Assembly: GCF_039541795.1 (NCBI RefSeq)
Contig: NZ_BAABGX010000002.1
Coordinates: 806,001-870,000 of the forward strand
Source of the DNA: Nibribacter koreensis
Lineage (GTDB): Bacteria > Bacteroidota > Bacteroidia > Cytophagales > Hymenobacteraceae
Reading direction: 5' to 3'
DNA: 64,000 bases
Of this stretch, positions 41,401 to 49,626 are shown one piece after another (the stretch's first letter is position 1; every line of letters starts with the position of its first letter). The notes under the pieces are model-generated. The model was given only the letters and a program-made list of their open reading frames with translations, was not told the DNA's origin and did no database searches. Made by a program: the position numbers and the translations under genes.

Positions 41401-44260
41401 GGGTCGTACGGCAGTCTGCGAGCTTGAGTCTAACATTACTTATACCGTTACCGGCATGACCAACGTAACGGGTTATACCTGGACTATCAACGGAGGTAGC
41501 GACTGGAGCATTACATCTGGCCAAGGAACTGCTTCTATCAAGGTAAAAGCAGGTGTTGCTCCAGCAGAAATCTCTGTGGTAGCCACTAACAACTGCGGTC
41601 AAAGCTCGGCAAAAGTGATTCAGGTAGTAACAAGCAAGGTTGCTCCAGGCGCACCGGGTGCCATCTCTGGCTCTGTGAACCTTTGCGCTGGCAATGAAAA
41701 CGTAGAGTATTCTGTTGCTGCGGTAACAGGTGCTACGTCTTACATCTGGACCTTGCCTAGCGGCTGGACATACACCCAGAGCACGGCTGGCAACTCTATC
41801 TCTGTGAAAGTAGGTAGCACCAGCGGTAAAATCAAAGTAAGAGCAGTGAACGGTTGCGGAGAGAGCACAGAAAGCGAACTCAACGTAGCCCCTACCACAG
41901 GCACGCCTCCTAAACCAGGCAACATCCTGGCAGCTACTACTGCCGTTTGCGAGACAGAGCAAGGCGTTTCTTATATTGTTCCTCCTGTGAACGGTGCCAC
42001 CTCTTACAACTGGACAGTACCAGCAGATTGGATCATCACATCAGGACAAGGTACTACCACCATTACAGTAACAGTAGGCAAAGCGGCCGGTAACATAGCG
42101 GTAACCGCTGTAAACAATTGCGGCAACAGTGCCGCTAGCACCTACGCCGTTAAACCAAACATCATCCCAACCAAACCAATTGCCATTGCAGGTGAATCAC
42201 TGCCTTGTAACAACAGTACAGGCAACAAATACGTGGTACCAACCATGCCAGGCGCTACCTCTTATGTTTGGACAGTTCCGTTGGGCTGGACGTTTACGGG
42301 CCAAGGCACTACCAGCATCACCGTACAAGCCGGCACCAACGCTGGTGAGATTACAGTTAGAGCAGGAAATGAATGTGGCTTCAGTGAGGCAGCTGTTCTA
42401 GAAGTGAAGACTGCTAGCGTAGCTCCATCTGCACCGTTGGCCATTACAGGTAACCAGGTAGTCTGCGCCGGTGAGACAGAAGTAGAATACAAGGTTGACG
42501 CCATTGCCAATACCTCTAGCTACAACTGGACACTGCCATCTGGCTGGTTAATCTTGACAGGTCAGGGCACCAACCGCATTACCGTTCAACCATCAGCTAC
42601 GGCCGGTAACATCTCTGTCATTGCAGCCAACGGTTGCGGCGTAAGCACTGCCAGCACGTTAGGCGTACAAGTGACAGGCGTGATTCCTCCGGCACCTACT
42701 ACAGTAACCGGTCCAATTACCCCTTGCGTGAACGTAACCGGGATTGTATACACCGTTGGAAATGTTACAGGAGCTACCAGATACAACTGGACAGTACCAA
42801 CAGGATGGGAAATCACCGCTGGTCAAGGTACTACCTCTATCACGGTAACTACCGGTACTGAAGGTGGAACCATCGCTGTAACAGCTGCCAATGGCTGTGG
42901 AGCCAGTGCAGCCAAGACTATGGTGGTAAACACCATTTCTACTCCTGCAAGACCAGAGGTTATCACTGGCAAGCCGAACGTATGTTTAGGCTCAGCTAAT
43001 GAAACCTATACCGTTGCAGCTGTGACCGGCGCTACCGGCTATTTCTGGACGGTACCAACCGGCTGGACGTTCACGGGCCAAGGCACTAACACCATTAAAG
43101 TAACAGTAGGTAGCAACAATGGAGAGATAACCGTAAAAGCGCAAAACGCCTGCGGAAGCAGTGAGGTAAGCACTCTTGCCGTCACCACCTCTATTTCTCC
43201 ATCTCCAGCTCCAGGCCCAATCAAATTCGCTGCGAAGGAAGGCATCTGTATCAACACGCCAGGGTTGGTTTATTCAATTGATCCAATTGAGACAGCTATC
43301 TCTTATGATTGGGTAGTTCCAGCTGGCTGGATCATTACTGCAGGTAAAAACACAGCTTCTATTACAGTAACCTCAGGACCAAATCCTGGTAAGATTGAAG
43401 TAAGAGCGATCAATGGTTGTGGCCCTAGTGGCGCCAGCACGCTAGATGTTACCATTAACAGTGAAACCCCAGCGTCCTTAGGATCTATCTTGGGTCTGAC
43501 GCAGCTTTGCAGCAATGAGCAAGTAGAATACAGAATTGGTAAAATTGCCGGCATTGACACGTATGAATGGACACTGGACGCTCCTGCCAACTCAGGATGG
43601 TCAATTGTTTCAGGAAATGGCACTGAGACTCTTAAAGTAATCTCTGGCACAAAACCAGCCACTTTGAGAGTAGTAGCAAAAGGTATCTGTAATACCAGCA
43701 TACCAAGCACGCTTTTACTGTCTGTGTATGATACGCCTCCAGCACCAGCTAACCTCAGATATGTTCCTAAATGTGGTTTCTTAGAATTCACTGTTGATGG
43801 AAACGCTGGCGGATACGTTTGGACCACTCCAGGCAACTGGCAGATCATTGGTGATAAAACAGGTAGCCGCATCCTAGTAGCCGTTCCTGCTAATGAGCCA
43901 TCAAGAGAAGTGAAGGTTAAGGCCATCAACACCATAGGAAACTCTGCTTGTAGCAGCGCAGAGGCAACCATCTTGGCAAACCCAGCCCAGGCGCAAGCCC
44001 AGCTTGACTTTGCCAACGTCCTTACTCCAAACGGAGACGGCGTCAATGACACTTGGAAGATCAAGCACATTGAAAGCTATCCTGAGAATGAATTAGTGAT
44101 TATGAACCGTTGGGGATCTGAAGTATATCGCACCAAAGGCTACATGAACACTTGGACCGGCGGCGAGCTTAGCGAAGGCACCTACTTCTACATCTTGAAT
44201 GTAAAAGATTGTGACGGTGTCATGAGAGCTAAGCGAGGGTATATGATGATCATACGGTAA
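38474..44260 (+). CDS. Giant T9SS type B cargo: ice-binding-like (DUF3494) adhesin with Ig/PKD-like repeats
   Basis: 1,928 residues. Signal peptide to GQAQ (about residue 20). Residues 25-228 are a DUF3494/ice-binding-like domain: FPFTTLAKTGVTSTGDTKI, FRGTLLSQGDITAGSSAAVF, LLTHGG. Residues about 230-350 are a DUF11-like repeat (YTVIAKNNGPIDESNV). From about 352 to 1834, seventeen tandem ~80-90-residue repeats follow, each with a tryptophan motif (YNWTVPxGWxIT) and an ending like NxCG; two cysteines per repeat probably form a disulfide. The last ~90 residues are a CHU_C/type B sorting domain (NVLTPNGDGVND, IMNRWGSEVYRT). Likely a long surface-anchored adhesin; ice binding is not implied by the fold alone. 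Confidence 0.93.
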   Translation: MRKLLLLALLLSYFTFTGQAQTTAPALGKAFPFTTLAKTGVTSTGDTKINGNAGVAPSDVFTGFPPGIVIGTKEINTPNAIAAQADLVLAYTQAAGQTPTQTLTGQDLGGKVLTPGVYRFEGDANLTGNLVLDNGGNPNAVFIFQVKGNLKVNSFAKVELLEGGAQPRIKSIFWQVAGTSNIGSFSTFRGTLLSQGDITAGSSAAVFGRLLTHGGSISLLSNNITIPTDLEVTMTKSAGNAQGNYFVGNTVTYTVIAKNNGPIDESNVRVALQNTGLTLDTNPANNIPPAGTTYTNSTKQWNIPSLASGATYTFRITYQINDQALANLVNTATIQGDGLDEVRENNEYTVTLCVAPSDPTEITGPSAVCVDTEHTYSVTSIKVATQYNWTIPDGWRIVGNSSGSTIKVLAGPNGGSISVTAGNTCGLSAPVSKAITVTTSPSPAPGVITASNGTNNPCAGTQNVTYTVAPIPNATSYTWVVPTGWTITAGAGTNSITVTVGTGAGEISVRAVNPCGPSEKSILNVLPSSASPTAATSITGSPAPCTGETAEYSVSSETGATYFNWSLPTGWKILEGAGTNTIKVEVGPAAGSITVSGINGCGTSSTTSLVVTPTVKTAPSTIDGPLTPCASPTGEIYTYTVGAVQGASSYFWKVAGGLAIVDGQGTATVRIRVASSVVTGTLTVSALNTCGQSAEKSITITPLNKPARPSEITTTTTMPCAGDQNLRFSISPVAGATSYTWTFPAGWVISGAADGTTVTVRAGTASGNVTVVANNSCGAGAERTLAVTPTLNAPEKPLAIAGSNSLCVTDREVVYTVTAGTDATGYRWEVPANWTIVSGQGTTSIKVNPTNNNGSVRVFALNNCGESVAATLSVIVSTAPTPAPGFITTTPIAPCVNQQNVSFSVDPIFGATAYEWTVTGDWAITAGQGTTSIKVTIGTGSGTVSVKARNGCGLSDASSTTVQPATVPPATPVTVVGRTAVCELESNITYTVTGMTNVTGYTWTINGGSDWSITSGQGTASIKVKAGVAPAEISVVATNNCGQSSAKVIQVVTSKVAPGAPGAISGSVNLCAGNENVEYSVAAVTGATSYIWTLPSGWTYTQSTAGNSISVKVGSTSGKIKVRAVNGCGESTESELNVAPTTGTPPKPGNILAATTAVCETEQGVSYIVPPVNGATSYNWTVPADWIITSGQGTTTITVTVGKAAGNIAVTAVNNCGNSAASTYAVKPNIIPTKPIAIAGESLPCNNSTGNKYVVPTMPGATSYVWTVPLGWTFTGQGTTSITVQAGTNAGEITVRAGNECGFSEAAVLEVKTASVAPSAPLAITGNQVVCAGETEVEYKVDAIANTSSYNWTLPSGWLILTGQGTNRITVQPSATAGNISVIAANGCGVSTASTLGVQVTGVIPPAPTTVTGPITPCVNVTGIVYTVGNVTGATRYNWTVPTGWEITAGQGTTSITVTTGTEGGTIAVTAANGCGASAAKTMVVNTISTPARPEVITGKPNVCLGSANETYTVAAVTGATGYFWTVPTGWTFTGQGTNTIKVTVGSNNGEITVKAQNACGSSEVSTLAVTTSISPSPAPGPIKFAAKEGICINTPGLVYSIDPIETAISYDWVVPAGWIITAGKNTASITVTSGPNPGKIEVRAINGCGPSGASTLDVTINSETPASLGSILGLTQLCSNEQVEYRIGKIAGIDTYEWTLDAPANSGWSIVSGNGTETLKVISGTKPATLRVVAKGICNTSIPSTLLLSVYDTPPAPANLRYVPKCGFLEFTVDGNAGGYVWTTPGNWQIIGDKTGSRILVAVPANEPSREVKVKAINTIGNSACSSAEATILANPAQAQAQLDFANVLTPNGDGVNDTWKIKHIESYPENELVIMNRWGSEVYRTKGYMNTWTGGELSEGTYFYILNVKDCDGVMRAKRGYMMIIR
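39530..43980 (+). repeat. Tandem array of ~17 coding repeats (about 260 bp each)
   Basis: Fifteen units end in NxCGxS-type motifs (NTCGLS, NPCGPS, NGCGTS and so on); a sixteenth ends GICNTS; the last is degenerate (PKCGFLEF). DNA identity between units is moderate, so they diverged after duplication. Confidence 0.85.
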
Positions 44261-44284
44261 TACAGGAAAGGAAAATCAGTAGAT

Positions 44285-45229
44285 ATGAAAAAGATACTTT
44301 TACCCTTGCTATTCTTCTGGGCCTATACAGCTAGCGCCCAGCAGAGTGCATACCATACCCAGTACATATTTAATGGACTGGCCATTAACCCGGCATACGC
44401 GGGCAGCAAAGGCATCATCAACGTCAACGGCTTGTTCAGAAGCCAGTGGACTGGCGTTGAGGGTTCTCCTAAAACTCAAACGTTGGCCGTTGACGGCGCT
44501 TACAATGAGACAGTGGGGTTAGGCCTGCAATTGATGAATGATGAGATTGGAGCACAAGGCCAGAAAAGCATTATGGCCAGCGCCTCTGTAGGGATCAAGG
44601 TAGGCGAGCGTTCTCGCCTAGCCTTTGGCCTTGCGGCGGGCATAGCCCAACATTATGTTGACGGCACCAAACTTAGAATGATGGATAATGACTTAGACGT
44701 GGCGGTTCCTAACACCAAGGAGACTAAGATGCTGCCAGACGCTAAAGCAGGCTTGTTCTATAATACAGAGAGGTTCTATGCAGGGGTTTCTGCCTCAAAC
44801 CTAATCCCTACTTCTAAGGACTTTGCCTTCTCTCCCAACCGTCATTATTTTGTGACTTCTGGGTATGTGTTTGACATTAGCCGCATGATTAAATTCAAGC
44901 CTAGCTTCCTGGTAAAAGAAGATTTCAAGAGCCCTACCAACATTGACTTGAATGCATTCTTCCTATTTGGAGACCGTCTTTGGCTAGGAGGCACGTACCG
45001 CCGTTCAATGCAACTTCTTTCTTCTAAAAACGGAGAAGAAGCTCCTACTTCTACAGAGAACGCCTGGGCGTACATGGCAGAAATCTATGTGACGCCAAAG
45101 ATAAAAGTAGGCTACGCCAATGACATGTCTATGAACAGCTTCAAAGGCCACGCTACGCATGAATTCTCTGTAGGACTTCTCTTCTACAAAAAAGATGATA
45201 CTCCTTCTTTAACTATTCGTCATTTTTAG
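44285..45229 (+). CDS. PorP/SprF family outer-membrane protein
   Basis: 314 residues with signal peptide (ASAQQ). N-terminal hallmark YHTQYIFNGLAINPAYAGSKG; the following strands (NVNGLFRSQWTGVEGSPKTQ) and the C-terminal HEFSVGLLFYKKD match PorP/SprF barrels. Such proteins act in T9SS export and anchor type B cargo at the surface. It is 24 bp after the type B adhesin gene, so it is the dedicated partner of that cargo. Confidence 0.94.
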   Translation: MKKILLPLLFFWAYTASAQQSAYHTQYIFNGLAINPAYAGSKGIINVNGLFRSQWTGVEGSPKTQTLAVDGAYNETVGLGLQLMNDEIGAQGQKSIMASASVGIKVGERSRLAFGLAAGIAQHYVDGTKLRMMDNDLDVAVPNTKETKMLPDAKAGLFYNTERFYAGVSASNLIPTSKDFAFSPNRHYFVTSGYVFDISRMIKFKPSFLVKEDFKSPTNIDLNAFFLFGDRLWLGGTYRRSMQLLSSKNGEEAPTSTENAWAYMAEIYVTPKIKVGYANDMSMNSFKGHATHEFSVGLLFYKKDDTPSLTIRHF

Positions 45230-45255
45230 TCGGGGGGAAACCTTCGTAATTATCC

Positions 45256-47283
45256 ATGAAGTATCGCATTTTATTAATTCTCCTTGCGCTGCCCGCCCTG
45301 ATGATGTTTTCTCAGGGGGCCATGGCTCAGAAAAAAGAGCTGAAAAGAGCTGACACGCATTACTCCAACCTGGAGTTTGCCTTAGCTATTCAATCCTACA
45401 AAGACGCTCTTAAATTACAAGAGCCCTCTATGCCCATTGTGACGAAGGTGGCAGACTCTTACCGTCGTCTCAACAACGCCAAAGAGGCAGAGTTCTGGTA
45501 CTCGCAGATGCTAGCGTTCCCAGACTACGACCCGCAGAACCTGCTGCATTACGGCGACGCAGCCCGCATGAACGGCAATTACGCCAAGGCCAAGCAGTTG
45601 TACATGGACTACGCTGAATTGATGCCAGACTCTACGGCCAAGGCCATGAAGCTGATTGCCATCACAGAGAACGCCCAGAACTGGGTAGCCAGACCTAAGT
45701 CCTTCGCTCTTTCTAACTTGTCTGGTTTGAACTCCAGCAGTACAGACTTTAGCCCAGCCAACTACAAAGGTGGTATTGTGTTCACCTCTGACCGCATGGA
45801 CGGAAGAAGAAACAGCATCACGTCTGGCTGGACGGGTAAACCAAACTCAGCCCTGTATTACAGCAAAAGAGACACGGCTGGTTTCCTGGAAGCAGAGTTA
45901 CTACCGTCTCCCCTGTTCAATGAGTACCAGAACGGGTCTGCCGTTTTCTCAGCAGACAACCAGACTATTTACTTCACGCGCATTAACCAGTTAAAACGTA
46001 AGAGTAAGACGGTAAACCCAGATCCATTCAGCTGGGTGAGCTTTGCTGCCCCGGCAGACTACGTGAACCGTCTAGAGCTGTACATCTCTAAGAAAGAAGG
46101 CGAAGAGTGGAGCAAGCCAGAGCCATTCCCGTTCAACAACCCAGGTGAATATTCTGTAGGCCACCCTGCCTTATCAGTGACAGGTGATACCTTGTATTTT
46201 GCCTCAGACATGCCAGGCACGCTTGGCCAGACAGATATCTTCTACACCGTTAAACAGCTGAACAGTATCATCACCAGAAACAAGGACGGCGAAGAAGTGG
46301 TAGAAGTTCACACGTTCTGGACCAAACCTGTGAACGTGGGTAATGCCATCAACACGCCGGGCCGCGAACTGTTTCCAGTGGTAGACCAGCTAACCGGTAA
46401 ACTACACTTCTCCTCTGACGGACACCAAGGCATGGGCGGACTAGACATCTTTTCTGCAGAAGGTGCCGGTGACGCTTGGACCAACATCCAGAACCTACGC
46501 TACCCATTGAACTCGGCGGCAGATGATTTTGGAATCTTGTTTGAGAAGAAGGATGCCGGTTTCGTTTCTTCTAACCGCGAGAGTATGGACGGAACGGATG
46601 ACATTTACTCTTTCAGCTACTATCCTCAACCATGTAAGCTTTCTGGTAAGACTTTTGAAAAAGTACAGGAAACTCCTGGCGTCTTCAAAGAACTACCGGT
46701 GGGCAACGTTAAAGTGTCTCTCTATAAAGTAGGAGACACCACCGCAGCAGTGACCTACTCAGATGCAGATGGTAACTTCTCTTTTGAGATCTTTGACGGG
46801 GTACAATACAACATCAAAGCCACCAAGGTGAACTACCTTACCCGCTCGGCCATCATCACGCCAGAGTGTGAGTCTGTGGTAGACATGGTGCGTTTGGGCT
46901 TAGTTCTAAACCGCAATACCATCAACAAGCCTATCTTGGTGGAGAACATCTACTATGACCTGGACAAGCATGAGATTAGACCAGACGCTGCTCTGGAGCT
47001 AGACAAGTTGGTGCAGACCTTAATTGACAACCCTAACATCAAGATTGAGTTGAGTTCTCATACAGACAGCCGCCAGACAGATGCTTATAATAATCTGTTG
47101 TCACAGAGACGTGCCCAAGCCGCTGTAGATTACATTGTTTCTAAAGGCATCGCGGCAGACCGTCTGGTAGCCAAAGGATACGGTGAGACCCGTCTGCTTA
47201 ACAAGTGTAAAGACGGTGTTACCTGCTCAGAAGAAGAACACCAATTGAACCGTAGAACAGAGTTCAAGATTCTTAAAAAGTAA
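45256..47283 (+). CDS. OmpA-family protein with TPR, PD40 propeller and carboxypeptidase-regulatory-like domains
   Basis: 675 residues with signal peptide (to AMAQ). N-terminal TPR-like helices (residues about 30-150), then a WD40/PD40-type propeller around 160-440 (GGIVFTSDRMDGRR, TIYFTRINQ, TLYFASDMPGTLGQTDIF, FSSDGHQGMGGLDIF), a carboxypeptidase-regulatory-like Ig domain (SGKTFEKV, VSLYKVGDTTAAVTYSDADG), and an OmpA peptidoglycan-binding domain at the end (YYDLDKHEIRPDAALEL, LSSHTDSRQTDAYN, SQRRAQAAVDYI). This is the PorE-like arrangement that links T9SS outer-membrane parts to the cell wall. Third gene of the adhesin-SprF operon. Confidence 0.94.
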   Translation: MKYRILLILLALPALMMFSQGAMAQKKELKRADTHYSNLEFALAIQSYKDALKLQEPSMPIVTKVADSYRRLNNAKEAEFWYSQMLAFPDYDPQNLLHYGDAARMNGNYAKAKQLYMDYAELMPDSTAKAMKLIAITENAQNWVARPKSFALSNLSGLNSSSTDFSPANYKGGIVFTSDRMDGRRNSITSGWTGKPNSALYYSKRDTAGFLEAELLPSPLFNEYQNGSAVFSADNQTIYFTRINQLKRKSKTVNPDPFSWVSFAAPADYVNRLELYISKKEGEEWSKPEPFPFNNPGEYSVGHPALSVTGDTLYFASDMPGTLGQTDIFYTVKQLNSIITRNKDGEEVVEVHTFWTKPVNVGNAINTPGRELFPVVDQLTGKLHFSSDGHQGMGGLDIFSAEGAGDAWTNIQNLRYPLNSAADDFGILFEKKDAGFVSSNRESMDGTDDIYSFSYYPQPCKLSGKTFEKVQETPGVFKELPVGNVKVSLYKVGDTTAAVTYSDADGNFSFEIFDGVQYNIKATKVNYLTRSAIITPECESVVDMVRLGLVLNRNTINKPILVENIYYDLDKHEIRPDAALELDKLVQTLIDNPNIKIELSSHTDSRQTDAYNNLLSQRRAQAAVDYIVSKGIAADRLVAKGYGETRLLNKCKDGVTCSEEEHQLNRRTEFKILKK

Positions 47284-47305
47284 CAACTCTTCTTAAGATG
47301 AGTTA

Positions 47306-47343
47306 AAAAGCCCGCCTCTATCAGAGAGGCGGGCTTTTTTTAT
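47306..47343 (+). terminator. Terminator of the adhesin operon
   Basis: AAAGCCCGCCTCT / AGAGGCGGGCTTT, 13 bp, 4-6-base loop, then seven T. Confidence 0.92.
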
Positions 47344-47705
47344 ACTTGATAGGTTTCTGTTCAGCACACCTTCAAGCAATACCAAACCTGCCCTACTTAG
47401 GAAAATCCTTTGAAAGTCTCACTGCAGCCACGCCTTAAATTTAACCTATGGGTTAGCTATAATTTGGATAAATTTGAATGCCACTTGAATGGTAAAAGTA
47501 TAGCTCTGTGCCAGTAGCTTGAAACTCCTTAACGCACTACTAGATGACTGCCAGCGGTAAAACGAGATGGGCCATTGCTCTCATAAGACACTTAACAATC
47601 TAAATATTCTACTGCCATCTTTAATTTATTTAGACGTGGCGCTTACTTTTTGGAATCTGCTCCTATTAAGTTTCAAGATTCCTTTATTTAACCCCCTCCA
47701 ACAAA
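47344..47705. other. Upstream region of the LuxR-type gene
   Basis: About 360 bp, AT-rich in its second half. A TAAATTTG box at 47469-47476 is a possible -7 element but is 230 bp from the ATG and has no clear -33. Nothing else recognised. Confidence 0.4.
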
Positions 47706-48392
47706 ATGGATGTGCACCCAGAGTTAGACCGCAAGATAACGGAGAAGGTTGCTGAGATTGCGGCAGTGGCAGATTACTTACCCGGCGTGGTAGTGGTTCA
47801 TAATATACAGAAAGGCCTTGGTGTAGAGTACATGTGCCCGCGGGGCCTTGCGCTGCTGGGCACTACCCTGGAAGAGATTAGAGCCATGGGGCCCCAGTAC
47901 CTGGAGCGGTTCTTTAACCAGGAAGAAGTAGATGATTACGTCCCTAAACTGATTGGCGGCCTCTTGGAGCGAAATGACGACAATGAAATTGTATCCTTCT
48001 TTCAACAGGTCAAGTTAAAAAACGTCAAAGATTGGGTTTGGCACCTAAGTACGCTCAAAATCCTGATGCGTGATGACAATGGCGCTCCCCTTCTTACCAT
48101 CACCATTGCCCTTAAGGTAGAACCAGACACCCACATTACGCCCAAAGTGAACAGGATGCTGGATGAGAGCCGTTTCCTGCGGGAGAACGTGCAGGCATTT
48201 GCGCAACTAGGCAAGCGTGAACAGGAGATTTTGAGGATGGTGGTGCTGGGCAAAAGCTCTACAGAAATTGCCGAAGAGCTTTTCATCTCAGAGAAAACCG
48301 TTAACACCCACCGCAGAAACCTCAAGGTAAAACTGCGCGTGCACTCGCATTATGAGCTGTCGCAGTTTGCCCGCGCTTTTGACTTAATCTAA
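47706..48392 (+). CDS. PAS-like sensor / LuxR-type transcriptional regulator
   Basis: 228 residues. The first ~140 residues look like a PAS-type sensor (LPGVVVVHNIQKGLGVEYMCPRGL, ALLGTTLEEI). C-terminal HTH of the LuxR/FixJ type: LGKREQEILRMVVLGKSSTEIAEELFISEKTVNTHRRNLKVKL. There is no receiver domain, so the signal likely enters through PAS. Ends 11 bp before a palindromic repeat, convergent with galM. Confidence 0.9.
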   Translation: MDVHPELDRKITEKVAEIAAVADYLPGVVVVHNIQKGLGVEYMCPRGLALLGTTLEEIRAMGPQYLERFFNQEEVDDYVPKLIGGLLERNDDNEIVSFFQQVKLKNVKDWVWHLSTLKILMRDDNGAPLLTITIALKVEPDTHITPKVNRMLDESRFLRENVQAFAQLGKREQEILRMVVLGKSSTEIAEELFISEKTVNTHRRNLKVKLRVHSHYELSQFARAFDLI

Positions 48393-48403
48393 ACCACCTC
48401 AGT

Positions 48404-48441
48404 CGTTTTTGGCCTCTTTTTGTGAAAACAGGACAAAAACG
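48404..48441. repeat. 38-bp palindromic repeat
   Basis: CGTTTTTGGCCTC and CAGGACAAAAACG. Fills the 50-bp convergent gap: 11 bp from one stop and 1 bp from the galM stop. Confidence 0.94.
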
Positions 48442-48442
48442 A

Positions 48443-49507
48443 CTAGCGCTCTTGACTGCAGACATAGAACCTATACACCGTTTTCTGGTGATATTTCTCG
48501 CCGGGCTCCAGGATGGTGTTAGGGAAGGCAGGCTGGTTGGGCGAGTCTGGGAAATGCTGGGTCTCCAGGCAGAAGCCATAGTGCTTTTTATAGGTCCTAC
48601 CACCATGCCCCTGCAGACTGCCATCCAGAAAATTACCCGAGTAGAATTGAATGCCGGGCTCTGTGGTGCAGACTTCTAAACAGCGGCCAGAAAGGGGATC
48701 TTCTACGGTGGCCGCGCGCTTTAAATGCTTGCCTGTTTCTTTTAAAACATAGGTGTGGTCATAGCCGCCGGGCACTTGCTCTATTCTGGCCCCAATAGCC
48801 ACGGGAGTCTGAAAATCCATGGGTGTACCCTCTACCTTGGGCAGGTCTCCAGTTGGGATAAGCGCTTCAGAAACCACCACATACCGGTCTGCGGCAATGC
48901 AAAGGAGATGGTCCAAAGCGTCTTGCGCTTCTCCCCCAGACAAGTTAAAATACGTGTGATTGGTGAGATTAATGGGCGTGGCCTGATCTGTGGTTGCCTG
49001 ATATTCTATCACCAACTCATTGTCTGGGGTTAAGACATACAACACCGTCACCTGTACCGTTCCGGGGTATCCTTCTTCTCCGTCTGGGCTAGTGTATGTT
49101 AGCCGAAGCGCGTTTTTCACTGGCAGCTCCTCTACCTCCCAAAATACCTTGTCAAAGCCTTTCACGCCGCCATGCAGATGATTGGGACCGTTGTTGGTTG
49201 CCAGGGTATATTCCTTGCCGTTGAGAGAAAACCGACCCTTGGCTATGCGATTGCCGTAACGCCCAATGATAGCCCCAAAATACGGCTGGTTGGCAAGATA
49301 CGCCGGACTGGTATAGGCGTCCATGTCGTCAAACCCCAGCACTACTTCGCCCAAGGTACCCAGTTGGTCTGGCGCCAAGATAGACGTGATGGCACCGCCA
49401 TAATTACTGATGGTCACGCGCATGCCTTTTGAGTTCTGCAGGGTGTACAGCTGCGCTTTGGCAGTAGAGGTAGTCTGAGTGGGGTTGGTGATATGTTCCA
49501 TAGTCAT
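48443..49507 (-). CDS. galM: Galactose mutarotase (aldose 1-epimerase)
   Basis: About 354 residues from the ATG at 49507 (or 352 from 49501, MEHITNP). Longer frames upstream only read through the palindromic repeat at 49567 and are artefacts. Family motifs: NSKGMRVTISNYGGAITSI, PYFGAIIGRYGNRIAKGRF, NNGPNHLHGG with catalytic His, NLTNHTYFNLSG, and GGYDHTYVL with catalytic Glu nearby (ETQHFPDSPN). Interconverts alpha and beta D-galactose so GalK can use it. Lies downstream of the glycosidase on the same strand. Confidence 0.95.
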   Translation of the reverse strand: MTMEHITNPTQTTSTAKAQLYTLQNSKGMRVTISNYGGAITSILAPDQLGTLGEVVLGFDDMDAYTSPAYLANQPYFGAIIGRYGNRIAKGRFSLNGKEYTLATNNGPNHLHGGVKGFDKVFWEVEELPVKNALRLTYTSPDGEEGYPGTVQVTVLYVLTPDNELVIEYQATTDQATPINLTNHTYFNLSGGEAQDALDHLLCIAADRYVVVSEALIPTGDLPKVEGTPMDFQTPVAIGARIEQVPGGYDHTYVLKETGKHLKRAATVEDPLSGRCLEVCTTEPGIQFYSGNFLDGSLQGHGGRTYKKHYGFCLETQHFPDSPNQPAFPNTILEPGEKYHQKTVYRFYVCSQER

Positions 49508-49558
49508 TGAGTAAAGGGAATGCCATTGGCCTGAAAAGCCTACCTCTATCTTTACGAA

Positions 49559-49612
49559 CCAGGCTCCGTTTTTGGTCTGTTTTCTAGAAAACAGACCAAA
49601 AACGGAGCCTGG
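49559..49612. terminator. Extended hairpin containing a palindromic repeat, between glycosidase and galM
   Basis: Outer arms CCAGGCTC and GAGCCTGG continue the stem of the 38-bp repeat (49567-49604), giving 25 or more consecutive base pairs. Could terminate or attenuate transcription between the two genes. Confidence 0.7.
49567..49604. repeat. 38-bp palindromic repeat
   Basis: CGTTTTTGGTCTG and CAGACCAAAAACG: both arms carry the T/A change at the same position, a compensated substitution. 22 bp from the stop of the glycosidase. Confidence 0.96.
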
Positions 49613-49626
49613 CAAAAAACATCCTG

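Noticed and set aside
39530..43980. Regular repeats considered as a CRISPR array
   Set aside because: Unit length is about 260 bp, in frame, with conserved protein motifs; no short repeats with unique spacers.
38509..44070. Many antisense and shifted open frames opposite the adhesin gene, some over 200 codons
   Set aside because: They repeat with the period of the coding repeats and arise because the repeat codons avoid stops in other frames; no independent start or motif.
49508..49615. N-terminal extension of galM
   Set aside because: Its residues come from reading through the palindromic repeat; homologous sequence begins after the ATG at 49507/49501.
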